Below are positions 31,934 through 40,487 of a stretch of 45,702 nt of DNA, one piece after another. The DNA is taken from NCBI GenBank assembly GCA_019247305.1, contig JAFAPC010000150.1:1-45702 (forward strand), in the 5' to 3' direction. A program made the translations under genes and the position numbers. Source of the DNA: Pseudonocardiales bacterium. Lineage in GTDB: Bacteria > Actinomycetota > Actinomycetes > Mycobacteriales > Pseudonocardiaceae. The notes under the pieces are model-generated. The model had not been told where the DNA came from and made no database searches. It saw nothing but the letters and a program-made list of their open reading frames with translations. Numbering within the stretch: the stretch's first letter is position 1; each line of letters starts with the position of its first letter.

Positions 31934-32626
31934 TCATCCCAGGATCCTATGCAGGAGCTCCCAAAGAATGATTCCCACGATGGCACCTACGACAAGGAGA
32001 ATAGCAACGATATGGACGGGTGGCCATATGTTGGGACCGGGCTGCGGTTCGACCGCGACGGAAGTATCGTCAGGAAGATGATAGGCGCCAGGCCCGGCAG
32101 TGGGTTCGTCGGTATGCTCGGCGTCCCGCTCGTGATTTTGCTTGGGACCCCGCTCGCCAGCGGGCGCGGCAATGATGTCGGAGATCAGAATTGGGCTTGA
32201 TCGTTCAGCTGCGGGCCAGCTACTTGGATCGTTTAGGTACTCTTTTAGGGCATGGAGAATGTGCGAGCGGCTGGCGTCAATGAGTTCGGAGCCGATTTCG
32301 CCGGCGGCTGCGGTCCGGGTAACGACACCTTCGATCATATGTTGTATTCGGGTGGCCTCGTCGCGAACAAATTCCGTCGGTCGCTCCACCAGCTCTCCAG
32401 TGACCGGATTGAACCGGAAGTAAGCAGTAAGATCGCCCACTCTGGGAACTCTGAAGGTCCGTGTGCGAACGGTCTCTGCCACTGGCGGTTTGCCCGGATT
32501 GATTTCTCGTATGAGAATTCCGTTGATTGACGCGTCGCTTGCTGCCTGGTCCATCAGAAAATCCGGGGCGACGAGCAGTCTCCCGTTGACGATGAGGACC
32601 GGCCAGACCTCACGTGACTCCGTCAT
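31934..32626 (-). CDS. Tail-anchored protein, last gene of the AAA/GTPase operon
   Basis: 230 residues from ATG 32626, overlapping the GTPase stop (ATGA). The N-terminal ~75 residues are beta-rich (VWPVLIVNGRLLVAPDFLM, RTFRVPRVGDLTAYFRF), followed by a helical part (ATRIQHMIEGVVTR, HILHALKEYLND), a polar linker, and a C-terminal membrane span at about 206-226 (VHIVAILLVVGAIVGIILW). This is a tail-anchored cytosolic protein. I recognise no family. The coupling suggests equimolar production with the GTPase. Confidence 0.65.
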   Translation of the reverse strand: MTESREVWPVLIVNGRLLVAPDFLMDQAASDASINGILIREINPGKPPVAETVRTRTFRVPRVGDLTAYFRFNPVTGELVERPTEFVRDEATRIQHMIEGVVTRTAAAGEIGSELIDASRSHILHALKEYLNDPSSWPAAERSSPILISDIIAAPAGERGPKQNHERDAEHTDEPTAGPGAYHLPDDTSVAVEPQPGPNIWPPVHIVAILLVVGAIVGIILWELLHRILG

Positions 32627-33843
32627 GGCTGAGTTCTGTGCAGAATCGATGCCGGATACTGTCGCTCAAATTCCAGCAACCGAGCATTGCAGCTATCAAT
32701 GACCAGGTGCAGCGCCGCCTGCTCATTATCGATCTCCAGTTGTCTTTCGTTAATCTCGCGACGTAGCTGTTCCTGTTTTTTCTCGCGTTGTTCTTCTTTT
32801 CGTGCAATGTAGCGTTCGACGAAGAAGAGCGTCCCCTGAACGGTCTTGCGGGCCGTGGCGGCGCTGCGGGGCTTACTTTGCGAGGGGCCAGTCGTGCTCT
32901 CCAACAAGCTCGTCACGAACCTCACGAGCGGATCTTCGGACCGCTTGAGGATCTCCTTACTTTTCTTGGCCGCTAGAATGAGAAGTTGTTCTATGACTTG
33001 GTTACTATTTTTCGTGTCCGTGTTGTCGGTCTGATTGGCGAGAACCTTTGACTCATTGATCTTTTGCTGGATAATGTCAGGCAGTACCGCCACGAATGGC
33101 ACAAGGAGATTCACCGGCGTAACACGTGCCTCGGGAATCTTGACCATAACCCCTTCGTCGTTGAGCCGTGCGAACGGACCGACAACATCTACCGGAATGA
33201 GTCGAATTATCGATTTCTGCAGTTGTGCTGCAATGAAATTTTTCAGTGTCTCTTGCTCAAGTAATATGTCTCTGACCTTTTCCAGAGAGATTCCTTCGCT
33301 CGCTAGAATACCCCACTTTGTGACGACGAGATGAACCGGCTTCCGCTTTTCTATCACTTTCAGGACGCGTGGTAGGTAGTCGTCCAACCAGAACCTCGCC
33401 TTCGGATCGTCTTTGAGGAATCTGTACATCTTGTGGCCGTCGATCAGTATAAGGAAGACGTGCGCGCTCTTCTGGCGGGCAAAGAACTCCTGCATTTCCG
33501 GATCTGACTCAATTTCCGACAAGCTTTTCTCGGTGTGTAACATTTCCCCGGCGTAGTCTGAATAGACCACTGAAAACGGGAAGTACTCCTGATTGTCTGC
33601 ACCTGTGATGACGCACTCAAACGGCCATTTCTGCACGCCCCAGGGGTTACTCAAAGGGAACTTCGGATCGTCTGGGCGTATCACCTTACTGTATATGTTG
33701 TCCAGTGTCACTCGCCGCGCGCCGTCGGTTCTCAAGGTCGCCGCTATCTCGACCTGCGCGGGACCCATAGCACGATGAAGTCCGGCCAAATAAAGAGTTT
33801 TACCGGACCCCTCCTCGCCCAGTATCATGACTTCGATTTTCAC
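32623..33843 (-). CDS. P-loop GTPase-like protein
   Basis: 406 residues from GTG 33843 (GGAGAGAG upstream). Walker A/G1 is ILGEEGSGKTLYLAGLHRAM (9-16 core), G3 is VVYSDYAGEML (D96-x-x-G99), and the G4 position fits HLVVTKWGIL (173-178), with Gly in place of the usual Asp, so guanine specificity is uncertain. A helical domain follows, then a basic region and a strongly charged coiled coil at about 345-385 (RKEEQREKKQEQLRREINER). This is a TRAFAC-like switch NTPase of the kind seen in bacterial conflict and membrane-associated systems. A 163-bp gap separates it from the AAA gene. Confidence 0.75.
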   Translation of the reverse strand: MKIEVMILGEEGSGKTLYLAGLHRAMGPAQVEIAATLRTDGARRVTLDNIYSKVIRPDDPKFPLSNPWGVQKWPFECVITGADNQEYFPFSVVYSDYAGEMLHTEKSLSEIESDPEMQEFFARQKSAHVFLILIDGHKMYRFLKDDPKARFWLDDYLPRVLKVIEKRKPVHLVVTKWGILASEGISLEKVRDILLEQETLKNFIAAQLQKSIIRLIPVDVVGPFARLNDEGVMVKIPEARVTPVNLLVPFVAVLPDIIQQKINESKVLANQTDNTDTKNSNQVIEQLLILAAKKSKEILKRSEDPLVRFVTSLLESTTGPSQSKPRSAATARKTVQGTLFFVERYIARKEEQREKKQEQLRREINERQLEIDNEQAALHLVIDSCNARLLEFERQYPASILHRTQP

Positions 33844-34006
33844 GTCTCTCTCCGGTTATTTGCATAACTCTGCAGTAGTTAGGTAAGTGTGCTGTATTGA
33901 AATGCTTACCAGTGACTGTCGTAGTGGTGGCCGCATCCGCCCCGGCCGCATGATGGTTCCTCGGGTTGGTCCGCAGCGGATTGGCGCTCAGTTTGACATG
34001 AGTGTC

Positions 34007-35209
34007 TTATTCTGCGGGCACATCTCGCGCCGCAGCTTTAATGGCCTCCGCGGTCTCGTCGTTCGGGATGCTCGGGGCCGGTTTCGGGTTGTTGGACGTC
34101 AGTCGAGTATTCTTGACCTCCTCAATCGCCATCAGGAGATCCCGTTGGGTGACCTCAGGCCGGCCTTCTCGGGCGACTCCAACCGCGGCGTCGATAACGG
34201 CCCGGCGGATTTCCCGGCCGTTGATCTCGTCGATGGCGGCCAAGTCGTCCAATGACAAGTCATCGGCCACCGGCAGCTCAGCCGGTAGGTGCCGTCGCCA
34301 GATTTCCCGGCGGGCGGCAAAATCTGGATCGGGAATTTCGACATGCCGAACCCGACTGTCGAACGCGCTATCGTAGCTCTGCACAAAATTTGTGGCGAAG
34401 ATGACCAGGCCTTCGAACTGGTCCAGACACATCAACAGCTCGCTGCGCATGCTATTTACTGCTTGTTCCGACCCTTGGCTGACGTTTTCGAATCGGCGCG
34501 ACATCAACGAGTCGGCTTCGTCGAGGAACAGCAGTGCGTTCTGCGCCTTCGCCGCATAGAACAGCGCATCGAGATTCTTGGGTCCCTCACCGTGGTACTT
34601 GCTCTCCAGCTGCGAGTGCCTGGAGCAGAGGATCTTCCGGCCCAGTCGACTAGCAACGGCGTGTGCCGCCAGCGTTTTGCCGGTACCCGGATTGCCGTGC
34701 AGGTTGATAGCCGAGGACGGCCGCGGCTGTATACTCCGCAGATTCCAGGTGTCGAACACCAATGTCCGTAGCTCAACCGTGTCCACGGCCAGGAGAAGCC
34801 TTTCCAGCACTGGGCTGGGCAAGACTAGCGAGTCGAACGAGTACAGCGGATCAGTGGTGACGAAATACGAGGCACGGTCCTCGATCGACAGGGTGTCCGA
34901 ATCACCGCCCGGTACGTCACCCCCGGGCCCGGCCACTCCCTGAACGGTCTGATTTGGGTTCGTCGGCCTTTTCCCACCTTGGTGGACGGGACTCTCCGAG
35001 GCATGATTCGTCACAGTGATGGTAACATCACCTCGCATCCCATCCCGCGCTGCGTCACCCACCGCAGTGAGGAGTCGGGAGCGCAGGAGTGCCGCGTTAG
35101 TCCGGTCGAGTTCCGGCGGGATCCCAAACACGTCAAACGGGTTGCTGCGATTTTTAATGAGACGTCTCAGGAAGTTCCTGTCGTCGCTCTCAAAGAGTGT
35201 GTCGTCCAT
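34007..35209 (-). CDS. AAA+ ATPase (classical AAA type)
   Basis: 400 residues from ATG 35209, GAGGAG upstream. Residues 1-120 are a low-complexity N-terminal region (GKRPTNPNQTVQGVAGPGGD). The AAA module has Walker A GNPGTGKT (172-179), Walker B LLFLDEAD (226-233), sensor-1 FATNF (Asn274) and an arginine-finger region FDSRVRHVEIPDPDF (Arg286/288), with a helical lid containing EINGREIRRAVIDAAVG. All catalytic residues are present. Such proteins form hexamers that remodel or thread protein substrates. With GTPase and membrane proteins beside it, it may work at the membrane. Confidence 0.88.
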   Translation of the reverse strand: MDDTLFESDDRNFLRRLIKNRSNPFDVFGIPPELDRTNAALLRSRLLTAVGDAARDGMRGDVTITVTNHASESPVHQGGKRPTNPNQTVQGVAGPGGDVPGGDSDTLSIEDRASYFVTTDPLYSFDSLVLPSPVLERLLLAVDTVELRTLVFDTWNLRSIQPRPSSAINLHGNPGTGKTLAAHAVASRLGRKILCSRHSQLESKYHGEGPKNLDALFYAAKAQNALLFLDEADSLMSRRFENVSQGSEQAVNSMRSELLMCLDQFEGLVIFATNFVQSYDSAFDSRVRHVEIPDPDFAARREIWRRHLPAELPVADDLSLDDLAAIDEINGREIRRAVIDAAVGVAREGRPEVTQRDLLMAIEEVKNTRLTSNNPKPAPSIPNDETAEAIKAAARDVPAE

Positions 35210-35216
35210 GATCTCC

Positions 35217-35495
35217 TCATACGGTGACGCGAATGCTGTTTTGGTGGCCGAACCTGTTTGCCAGCTCGCTGTCGAGCAATTTTGCGCGCCATTTCTTGGA
35301 CGCTGTCTGCGCTCCCTTAGCGTTCAGGCCGATCGCGACGATCTGCACGTCCCCGTTAGCTAGCGCGGTCCTAACCAAGTCAGCCGCAGCGATCGGGCTA
35401 TTCGAGCGAATCCATTCTTTCAGTTCATTCCAGGACAGACACGCTATCACCCCGAAGAGGATAGATAACAGAGCCAGTGTCTCGAAAATGGGCAC
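35217..35495 (-). CDS. Small membrane-anchored protein of the operon
   Basis: 92 residues from GTG 35495, with GAGGAG about 9 nt upstream. One N-terminal span (FETLALLSILFGVIACLSW, residues 4-22), then a soluble alpha-beta part (DLVRTALANGDVQIVAIGLN, KKWRAKLLDSELANRFG). Seven bases separate it from the AAA gene. Family unknown. Confidence 0.6.
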   Translation of the reverse strand: MPIFETLALLSILFGVIACLSWNELKEWIRSNSPIAAADLVRTALANGDVQIVAIGLNAKGAQTASKKWRAKLLDSELANRFGHQNSIRVTV

Positions 35496-35547
35496 TAGAG
35501 AAACTCCTCGCGAAAAGGTTGTGGGCGGGGCGGCCTAAACCTGGGAT

Positions 35548-35868
35548 TCACGACCAGACGGCAACCTGATGCTTCTTGTGCTCAGCCTTGACGGCGGCCT
35601 CCGCCTCCTTGGCCTTGATCCGCCGCGCCTTGACGAACGCTCGGGTGTCAGTATTGAATATGCCTTGAACGTAGGAGACGTTTCCGCTCGCAAGCTGCTC
35701 CGCAACGGTCACGGCAAGCTTAGTAGGATCGTTTTCAACCTCGGCCGCGCTATCCCGGAACCAGTCAATGATGAATTCAAGGGTGAGGGTGATGATATGT
35801 ATTACGACAATCGCGGCACCCAACGTGGCGGCGCCGATGAGTATCATTGCTAGAATGTCGAGTACCAT
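35548..35868 (-). CDS. Small membrane protein of the operon
   Basis: 106 residues from ATG 35868, with AGGAG well placed. A long hydrophobic N-terminus (LAMILIGAATLGAAIVVIHI, residues 5-32) leads to an acidic amphipathic segment (DSAAEVENDPTKLAVTVAEQ) and a basic, Ala/Lys-rich helical tail (ARRIKAKEAEAAVKAEHKKH). Family unknown. The topology mirrors the neighbouring small protein: N-terminal anchor, cytosolic tail. Confidence 0.6.
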   Translation of the reverse strand: MVLDILAMILIGAATLGAAIVVIHIITLTLEFIIDWFRDSAAEVENDPTKLAVTVAEQLASGNVSYVQGIFNTDTRAFVKARRIKAKEAEAAVKAEHKKHQVAVWS

Positions 35869-35881
35869 GACAAACTCCTAC

Positions 35882-36283
35882 CTAGTCGAAAATGATGACA
35901 TCGGTGTCGCCGAAGAGTTTACTCAGTTCATCGTCAAACCCGTTTGCAAGGTAGGTGCGAGATGGCGCGGCTGGCCGCCCAGAAAGGATGGGCTTTCCGG
36001 CATTGTTGAGGAAAACAAGATACGCCCGGTAGCCGTCTTCGATCTTTTCGCGCACGAGCGCGCCGGCCGTTGCGCCGGGGACCGCTTCCTGGTTTTCTAC
36101 GAAGAACTGCACCACTTTCGGAAAATCGAGGATGTCGATTCGTGGCGGACGGCCGTGGCGTAGCGCGTCGAGCGTGTCGCCCAGCTCCAAGAAACGCTGT
36201 CCCAGCTGTTTGATCTGTTCGACCACTGGGTCTGGAACAATCGTCTTATAATAGTCTTTGTGTTGCTTCCAGGGTATTTTCAT
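35882..36283 (-). CDS. First gene of the AAA/GTPase operon, unknown protein
   Basis: 133 residues from ATG 36283, chosen because GGGAG lies 6 nt upstream; the frame is open further up but without support. It is soluble, with PWKQHKDYYKTIVPDPVVEQ, LGQRFLELGDTLDALRHGRP, IDILDFPKVVQFFVENQEAV and an acidic end (LFGDTDVIIFD). I recognise no domain. The 13-bp gap to the next gene indicates a common transcript. Confidence 0.6.
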   Translation of the reverse strand: MKIPWKQHKDYYKTIVPDPVVEQIKQLGQRFLELGDTLDALRHGRPPRIDILDFPKVVQFFVENQEAVPGATAGALVREKIEDGYRAYLVFLNNAGKPILSGRPAAPSRTYLANGFDDELSKLFGDTDVIIFD

Positions 36284-36462
36284 CGTGATCTCCCAGCGGC
36301 TGGACCGAATAGATCTCCTGACCGTGTCCACGTTCATAAGCGGCGCATACGTCATGGTGCGCGCTCGCCAGCTGGTATCGCTTGGTAAGCGGCTACTATT
36401 TTCGCTGGACAGGTCGGGCATCGGCGCGGTCCAGCCAGATACCTACCCTGCTGGCTAAATGG

Positions 36463-36486
36463 CGGACCGTCGCTGCGGTCGGTCCC
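36463..36486 (-). terminator. Hairpin at the panB 3' end
   Basis: GGACCG and CGGTCC form a 6-bp GC stem around a 10-nt loop just past the panB stop (36490). A modest terminator that may insulate the downstream operon on the same strand. Confidence 0.35.
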
Positions 36487-36489
36487 CGC

Positions 36490-37365
36490 TCAGTGGTAGG
36501 TGTGCTCGGGACCCGGGTAGGCGCCTGAGCGGACTTCCGCAGCGAAGTGGCTCGCGGCCTCGCGGAGCCCCTCGCCGAGCTTGGCGTAGGCCTTGACGAA
36601 CCGGGGCACCGGACCAGCGGCGGGGTGAAAAGCCGCCATGTCCTGCCACACCATCACCTGCGCGTCGCAGTCTGGTCCGGCACCGATCCCGATGGTGGGC
36701 ACACTCGCCGCCGCGGTGGCTCGCGCGGCCAACTCGGCGGGCACGAGTTCGAGCACGATGGCGAACGCCCCGGCGGCTTCGAGGGCTTTGGCGTCCTCCA
36801 GCAGGCGCTCGCCCTGCTCGCCCCGGCCCTGCACCTGGTAACCGCCCAGCGCGTGCACCGACTGCGGGGTGAGCCCGAGGTGGGCCATCACCGGCACGCC
36901 CGCCGCGACCAGCGCCTCGACCTGCGGCACTACTCGGTGACCGCCCTCAAGCTTCACCGCATGCGCACCGGCCTCTTTGAGGAAACGGGCCGCCGTATCC
37001 AGCGCCTGGGCCGGAGAGGACTGGTAGGAACCGAAGGGCAGATCGGCGACGACGAGCGCTCGGCGGGCACCGCGGACCACGCCGCGGACCAGGGGCATCA
37101 GCTCATCGATGGTGACCGGCACCGTCGTGTCGTAGCCGTAGACGACGTTGGCCGCTGAGTCGCCGATCAGCAGCACGGGGATTCCGGCGGCGTCCAGCAG
37201 CGCGGCCGTGGAGTAGTCGTACGCGGTGAGCATCGCCCACTTGTCGCCGCGACGTTTGGCCGCGATGAGGTCCGGAACGCGGACTCGCCGGACTTTCTGG
37301 TTGCTCTGGTCGAGCCCCTCCGGCCCGCTGGAGCGCGCGGGTTGGGCAGCAGCTGCGGTCATCAT
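36490..37365 (-). CDS. panB: 3-methyl-2-oxobutanoate hydroxymethyltransferase
   Basis: 291 residues with GGGAGGAC upstream of ATG 37365. The enzyme transfers a hydroxymethyl group from 5,10-methylene-THF to 2-oxoisovalerate, the first committed step of pantothenate synthesis. Signatures: [32 protein letters not shown] (metal-binding Asp69), VADLPFGSY (Asp108), AVKLEGG (Lys137, Glu139), [18 protein letters not shown] (Glu205) and [19 protein letters not shown]. Full length and lesion-free. It is the clearest housekeeping gene here and sits alone, without panC or panD nearby. Confidence 0.96.
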   Translation of the reverse strand: MMTAAAAQPARSSGPEGLDQSNQKVRRVRVPDLIAAKRRGDKWAMLTAYDYSTAALLDAAGIPVLLIGDSAANVVYGYDTTVPVTIDELMPLVRGVVRGARRALVVADLPFGSYQSSPAQALDTAARFLKEAGAHAVKLEGGHRVVPQVEALVAAGVPVMAHLGLTPQSVHALGGYQVQGRGEQGERLLEDAKALEAAGAFAIVLELVPAELAARATAAASVPTIGIGAGPDCDAQVMVWQDMAAFHPAAGPVPRFVKAYAKLGEGLREAASHFAAEVRSGAYPGPEHTYH

Positions 37366-37436
37366 TGACCGTCCTCCCTCGAGGCCGGCCGTTGCTCGCC
37401 GGTCCCCGGGTCATGCCTAAACACTGATATTACCGA

Positions 37437-37625
37437 GCCTGACACTGATTCCCAGGGCTTGGCAGCAGCGTGCGACGAGACTCACAGCCAGCCCAGGTCG
37501 ATGCGCTGGGTTCGACGACTCGCCGACGATGCCGCCGCGGGCGGTGCCGTGCTCATCGACACTGAGCTGGTCTGCATCGCGCCGGCCAACCGGACCGTCC
37601 GGGTCCGTCAGCTGGCTGCCAACCG
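37437..37625 (-). pseudogene. Scrambled copy of the isoaspartate-methyltransferase-like gene
   Basis: Three segments line up, in order, with the intact gene at 39163-40344 and its 3' flank: 37437-37510 with 39118-39192, 37512-37560 with about 39595-39642, and 37562-37625 with about 40029-40092. The shared strings include GGCAGCAGCGTGCGACGAGA and CTCGCCGACGATGCCGCCGC. Two internal blocks of some 400 and 386 bp are missing. It is a deletion relic of a second full copy. Confidence 0.8.
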
Positions 37626-37683
37626 GGTACACCCGTGCCGCACAATTTCGCCCGATTGACGTAGAGCACGACGTACGTACCTG

Positions 37684-37875
37684 GTGTTGCTCGCCCTCTT
37701 TACTGCCGTTGCTGGCTTTAGCGCGGCGGAGGTGGACGGGAAGAACATCGAGATGCCGAAGTTGCAGATGGGCGAAGCGTTGGTTATGTGGACGCACCGC
37801 CACGTGATATATCCATACCCAGACCCTCTGGGACCTCCGGAAACACTAGTCAACGAAGAAGAAGGAATGGTATGA
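37684..37875 (+). other. 63-residue ORF coupled to the SIMPL gene
   Basis: From GTG 37684 the frame begins with a hydrophobic, signal-like stretch (LLALFTAVAGFSAAEVDG) and ends in a TGA that overlaps the ATG of the next gene (ATGGTATGA). No ribosome site is seen. It may be a short leader peptide, or a remnant that supplies coupled translation. Confidence 0.25.
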
Positions 37876-38519
37876 GCACCCAATACATTCAACGGACGAT
37901 AAGCGTCACGGGGCTAGGTCGGGTCGCAGCCGCACCAGATCTCCTCGTATTGAACCTTGCTGTGGAGACCCAGGCCGTGACCGCGTCGGATGCACTGGCC
38001 GAAAACAACAAGAAGGCGACAGCTGTACTGTCGGCCCTGCGGGATCATGGAGTCAAAGAACCGGATATTCAGACGACTCAACTCAGCATCGACCCAGTAT
38101 TTGCGCGACAGGTTCCAAACGACACGAACCCGCCAAAGATCGTCGGGTATCGAGCACAGAACGGCCTGAGTGCCAAATTGAGAAATGTACACGGTGCTGG
38201 TGCCGTCATCGACGCGGCAGTTCAAGCGGGAGGCGACGCGACTCGCATCGAGGGTATCTCGTTTTCCTTCGCCAACCCGTCAAGCTTGCGCGTCGAAGCC
38301 CGGAAGCGGGCCATAGGCGATGCGAAGGATCGGGCCCAACAGTTGGCGGACGGACTTGGCGTAAAACTCGAAAACGTTATCTCGGTTTCCGAGTTGGAAC
38401 CTAGCGGTGGGCCGACGGTCCGCAGCGTCGCGTTTGCGGCGGAATCCACTCCGGTTCTACCCGGGGAGTCTGAGGTTTCCCTTCGAGTCACGGTTAGTTA
38501 CGAAATCTCCGCAAGGTAG
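37872..38519 (+). CDS. SIMPL-domain (DUF541) protein
   Basis: 215 residues from ATG 37872, with AAGAAGGA upstream. The whole length is a SIMPL/DUF541 domain: RTISVTGLGRVAAAPDLLVL, ASDALAENNKKATAVLSALR, IQTTQLSIDPVF, VGYRAQNGLSAKLRN, GISFSFANPSSLRVEARKRA and the closing EVSLRVTVSYEI. Family members form oligomeric rings in some bacteria, and one is linked to IRAK signalling in animals; bacterial function is poorly defined. Most are secreted, but here no signal peptide is present in this frame. Confidence 0.85.
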   Translation: MSTQYIQRTISVTGLGRVAAAPDLLVLNLAVETQAVTASDALAENNKKATAVLSALRDHGVKEPDIQTTQLSIDPVFARQVPNDTNPPKIVGYRAQNGLSAKLRNVHGAGAVIDAAVQAGGDATRIEGISFSFANPSSLRVEARKRAIGDAKDRAQQLADGLGVKLENVISVSELEPSGGPTVRSVAFAAESTPVLPGESEVSLRVTVSYEISAR

Positions 38520-38560
38520 GCGTAAGAATCCCTGCCTCGCAATTCGAAAGAAGGGTTCCA

Positions 38561-38953
38561 ATGACTCAGAGCGCCCCCCGGCCTAGGCCCTCTAGCACCC
38601 CCCGGCCTAGCGCCTCCCAGCCTCAGAGCGGGCATATATTTCTAGATTCCCCGATTGACGATAGCGAGTGGCCTTGTTGGGTCGTCAGCAGGGTTGACGA
38701 CCTGCATATCCGTGAACACCCCAGTAAAGAATCTAGATTTGATGGTCGACTCAACGCCGGACAGTCTCTTCCCGCCAGTTGTCAAGCTGAGCGCGGCAGG
38801 CATTATCCGGACTGCGGGGGAAGCGAATGGTGGATTCCGGTTCCGTACAAGGGCCGGACAGACTACGTTGCCTGGGCCTGTGTGGATTGGTATACATCCG
38901 ACTCTGAACCTGAACCTCAACCTGACCCTGGTCCTGGCTTTGGACAAGGTTGA
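38561..38953 (+). CDS. SH3-like domain protein
   Basis: 130 residues from ATG 38561 (AAGAAGGG upstream). A Pro/Ser-rich start (PRPRPSSTPRPSASQPQSG) precedes a bacterial SH3-like domain (VVSRVDDLHIREHPSKESRF, RLNAGQSLPASCQAERG, WWIPVPYKGRTDYVAWACVD) with three Cys, and an acidic Pro tail (PEPQPDPGPGFGQG). It has no signal peptide. It directly follows the SIMPL gene and may share its transcript. Binding partner unknown. Confidence 0.6.
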   Translation: MTQSAPRPRPSSTPRPSASQPQSGHIFLDSPIDDSEWPCWVVSRVDDLHIREHPSKESRFDGRLNAGQSLPASCQAERGRHYPDCGGSEWWIPVPYKGRTDYVAWACVDWYTSDSEPEPQPDPGPGFGQG

Positions 38954-39162
38954 CGGCGTGTCTGTTCCGGTATGAGCGGAAGTGCCCTGCTGTCAGGGGA
39001 AACGGAGTGGGTGAAGCTTCAGAACCCGCGGCAGAAAGGGCACTTCCGAGGTGCAGGCCACACCGACGCGGCCCAACATTCCGGTGACGGCGGACGGCCA
39101 CGGTGTTGATTCATACAGCCTGACACTGATTCTCAGGGCGTGGCAGCAGCGTGCGACGAGAC

Positions 39163-40344
39163 TCACAGCGAGGCTAGGTCGATGTGCTGGGTGTGGGGGC
39201 TCACGGTGACGCACCAGCGAGCGGGCTCGGGCTTGCCGTGATCAATCCACCACTGGTGGGCGGCGTGGACCTCATCCCAGAGCCGTCGGGGCCCGTCTTG
39301 GTGCACGCGGAACTCGTGGTCGCTGGCATCGGGGGTGATGTGGGTCAGCTTGGCCCAGGAGCGGGACCGGAAATCGAGCAGCCAGAGCACCCCAGCGCCG
39401 GTCTGCTCGTCGTAGGGCCAGTAGCGCCACTGGCATCGGGGTACCCGTTGACCGATCGCGAACCGGGCCCCGTGGTCGCCAACCACCGAGTGCGGATGCA
39501 GCTGGGTCAGGTGCACCGCGGCGCGGTCTTCGTCGTCGCCCACCACGTCGCCGACGGGTCCGCGCCGTTCCCGCTGGGGGCGCAGCCACATGAACGACGA
39601 CTCGCCGACGATGCCGCCGCGGGCCGTGCCGTGCTCATCGACGGTCAACGCCACTAGCGCACCGGTGTAGCTGTTGGCCCACGGCAGCAAAATTCGCCCG
39701 CTGGGGCGGGTCTGCGCTACCCACGGGTACGGGATGCTGTGGACCGCCGCCGTGGCGATGACCCGGTCGTAGGGGGCCCGCGGTGCATAACCGAGCGCCC
39801 CGTCGCCCGTGACCACGCAGATGTCGCCGTAGCCAGCACGGAACAGGGCTGTTCGTGCCTGGGCCGCGACGCTGGAGTCGATCTCAATACTGGTGATGTG
39901 CTCGGCGCCGAGCCGATGAGCCAGCAGCGCCGCGTTGTATCCGGTGCCGGTGCCGACCTCCAGTACCCGATGTCCTGGGTGGACGTCCAGGGCGGCCAGC
40001 ATTACCGCGACGATGTCCGGTGCCGACGCTGAGCTGGTCTGCATCGCTCCGGCCAGTCCCGGACCTTCTGGGTGTCCGTCATCCACTTGGGTGATCACCG
40101 CATCGGCGCCGTAGCTCAGCTCTAGCCACCGGGCCGGGTCGTCGTCGCGGTGCAGTGGCAGCAGCGTCGGCCAGTGCCGGGGGTTTTTGATCCATACGGT
40201 GTCCGGGATGAACTCGTGTCGGGGCACGGTGGCCAACGCGGGCAGCCACGGTGCTACCTGGGCCGCCCACCCGGCGAGGTCGTCCGCCAAGAGCCGGTCG
40301 ACCATGCGCGCCCGGAGCTCGGCGGCATCGGCGTATTTGGTCAC
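39163..40344 (-). CDS. Isoaspartate O-methyltransferase-like enzyme with C-terminal extension
   Basis: 393 residues from GTG 40344. Residues 1-230 are a PIMT-type SAM methyltransferase: VPRHEFIPD (40-48), the substrate-loop region GAMQTSSASAPDIVAVML (99-116), motif I VLEVGTGTGYNAALLA (127-142), SIEIDSSVAAQAR and VATGDGALGY-like VVTGDGALGY. Residues ~240-393 form an added domain (SFMWLRPQRERRG, VHQDGPRRLWDEVHAAHQWW). Similar enzymes modify Asp in RiPP precursors (lanthipeptides, graspetides, imiditides). The start overlaps the Asp-rich peptide stop (GTGA). A core-less copy lies at 2757 and a relic at 37437. Confidence 0.85.
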   Translation of the reverse strand: MTKYADAAELRARMVDRLLADDLAGWAAQVAPWLPALATVPRHEFIPDTVWIKNPRHWPTLLPLHRDDDPARWLELSYGADAVITQVDDGHPEGPGLAGAMQTSSASAPDIVAVMLAALDVHPGHRVLEVGTGTGYNAALLAHRLGAEHITSIEIDSSVAAQARTALFRAGYGDICVVTGDGALGYAPRAPYDRVIATAAVHSIPYPWVAQTRPSGRILLPWANSYTGALVALTVDEHGTARGGIVGESSFMWLRPQRERRGPVGDVVGDDEDRAAVHLTQLHPHSVVGDHGARFAIGQRVPRCQWRYWPYDEQTGAGVLWLLDFRSRSWAKLTHITPDASDHEFRVHQDGPRRLWDEVHAAHQWWIDHGKPEPARWCVTVSPHTQHIDLASL

Positions 40345-40487
40345 CGGTCGTGTTTATTCGGAGCCGGGGGCGGGGGTATCGGCCTATCCCGTTGTGCGTC
40401 GCCGCCGTTGTCTTCGCTGCGGTGCCGGCCGCCGGCGTCGTCCCTGCCTTTGTCATCCTTGTCTCTGTTGTCCTCGTCCTTATCCAC
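40341..40487 (-). CDS. 48-residue Asp-rich peptide, candidate methyltransferase substrate
   Basis: From GTG 40487, with AGGAGG 6-7 nt upstream, to TGA 40341, overlapping the upstream stop and the methyltransferase start (GTGA). It starts VDKDEDNRDKDDKGRDD and continues AGGRHRSEDNGGDAQRDR, then the Pro-rich IPPPPAPNKHDR. About a quarter of the residues are Asp, with an Asn-Gly step, the classic isoaspartate-prone site. Double translational coupling with an isoaspartate-methyltransferase-like enzyme makes it a natural substrate candidate. Too short for homology; the evidence is position, ribosome site and composition. Confidence 0.55.
   Translation of the reverse strand: MDKDEDNRDKDDKGRDDAGGRHRSEDNGGDAQRDRPIPPPPAPNKHDR

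Noticed and set aside
32623..33843. Calling the GTPase a known Ras/MglA-type polarity switch
   Set aside because: Only G1 and G3 are convincing, and the length and C-terminal coiled coil do not fit the small MglA/Ras size.
36547..37158. 203-residue plus-strand frame
   Set aside because: Antisense shadow of panB.
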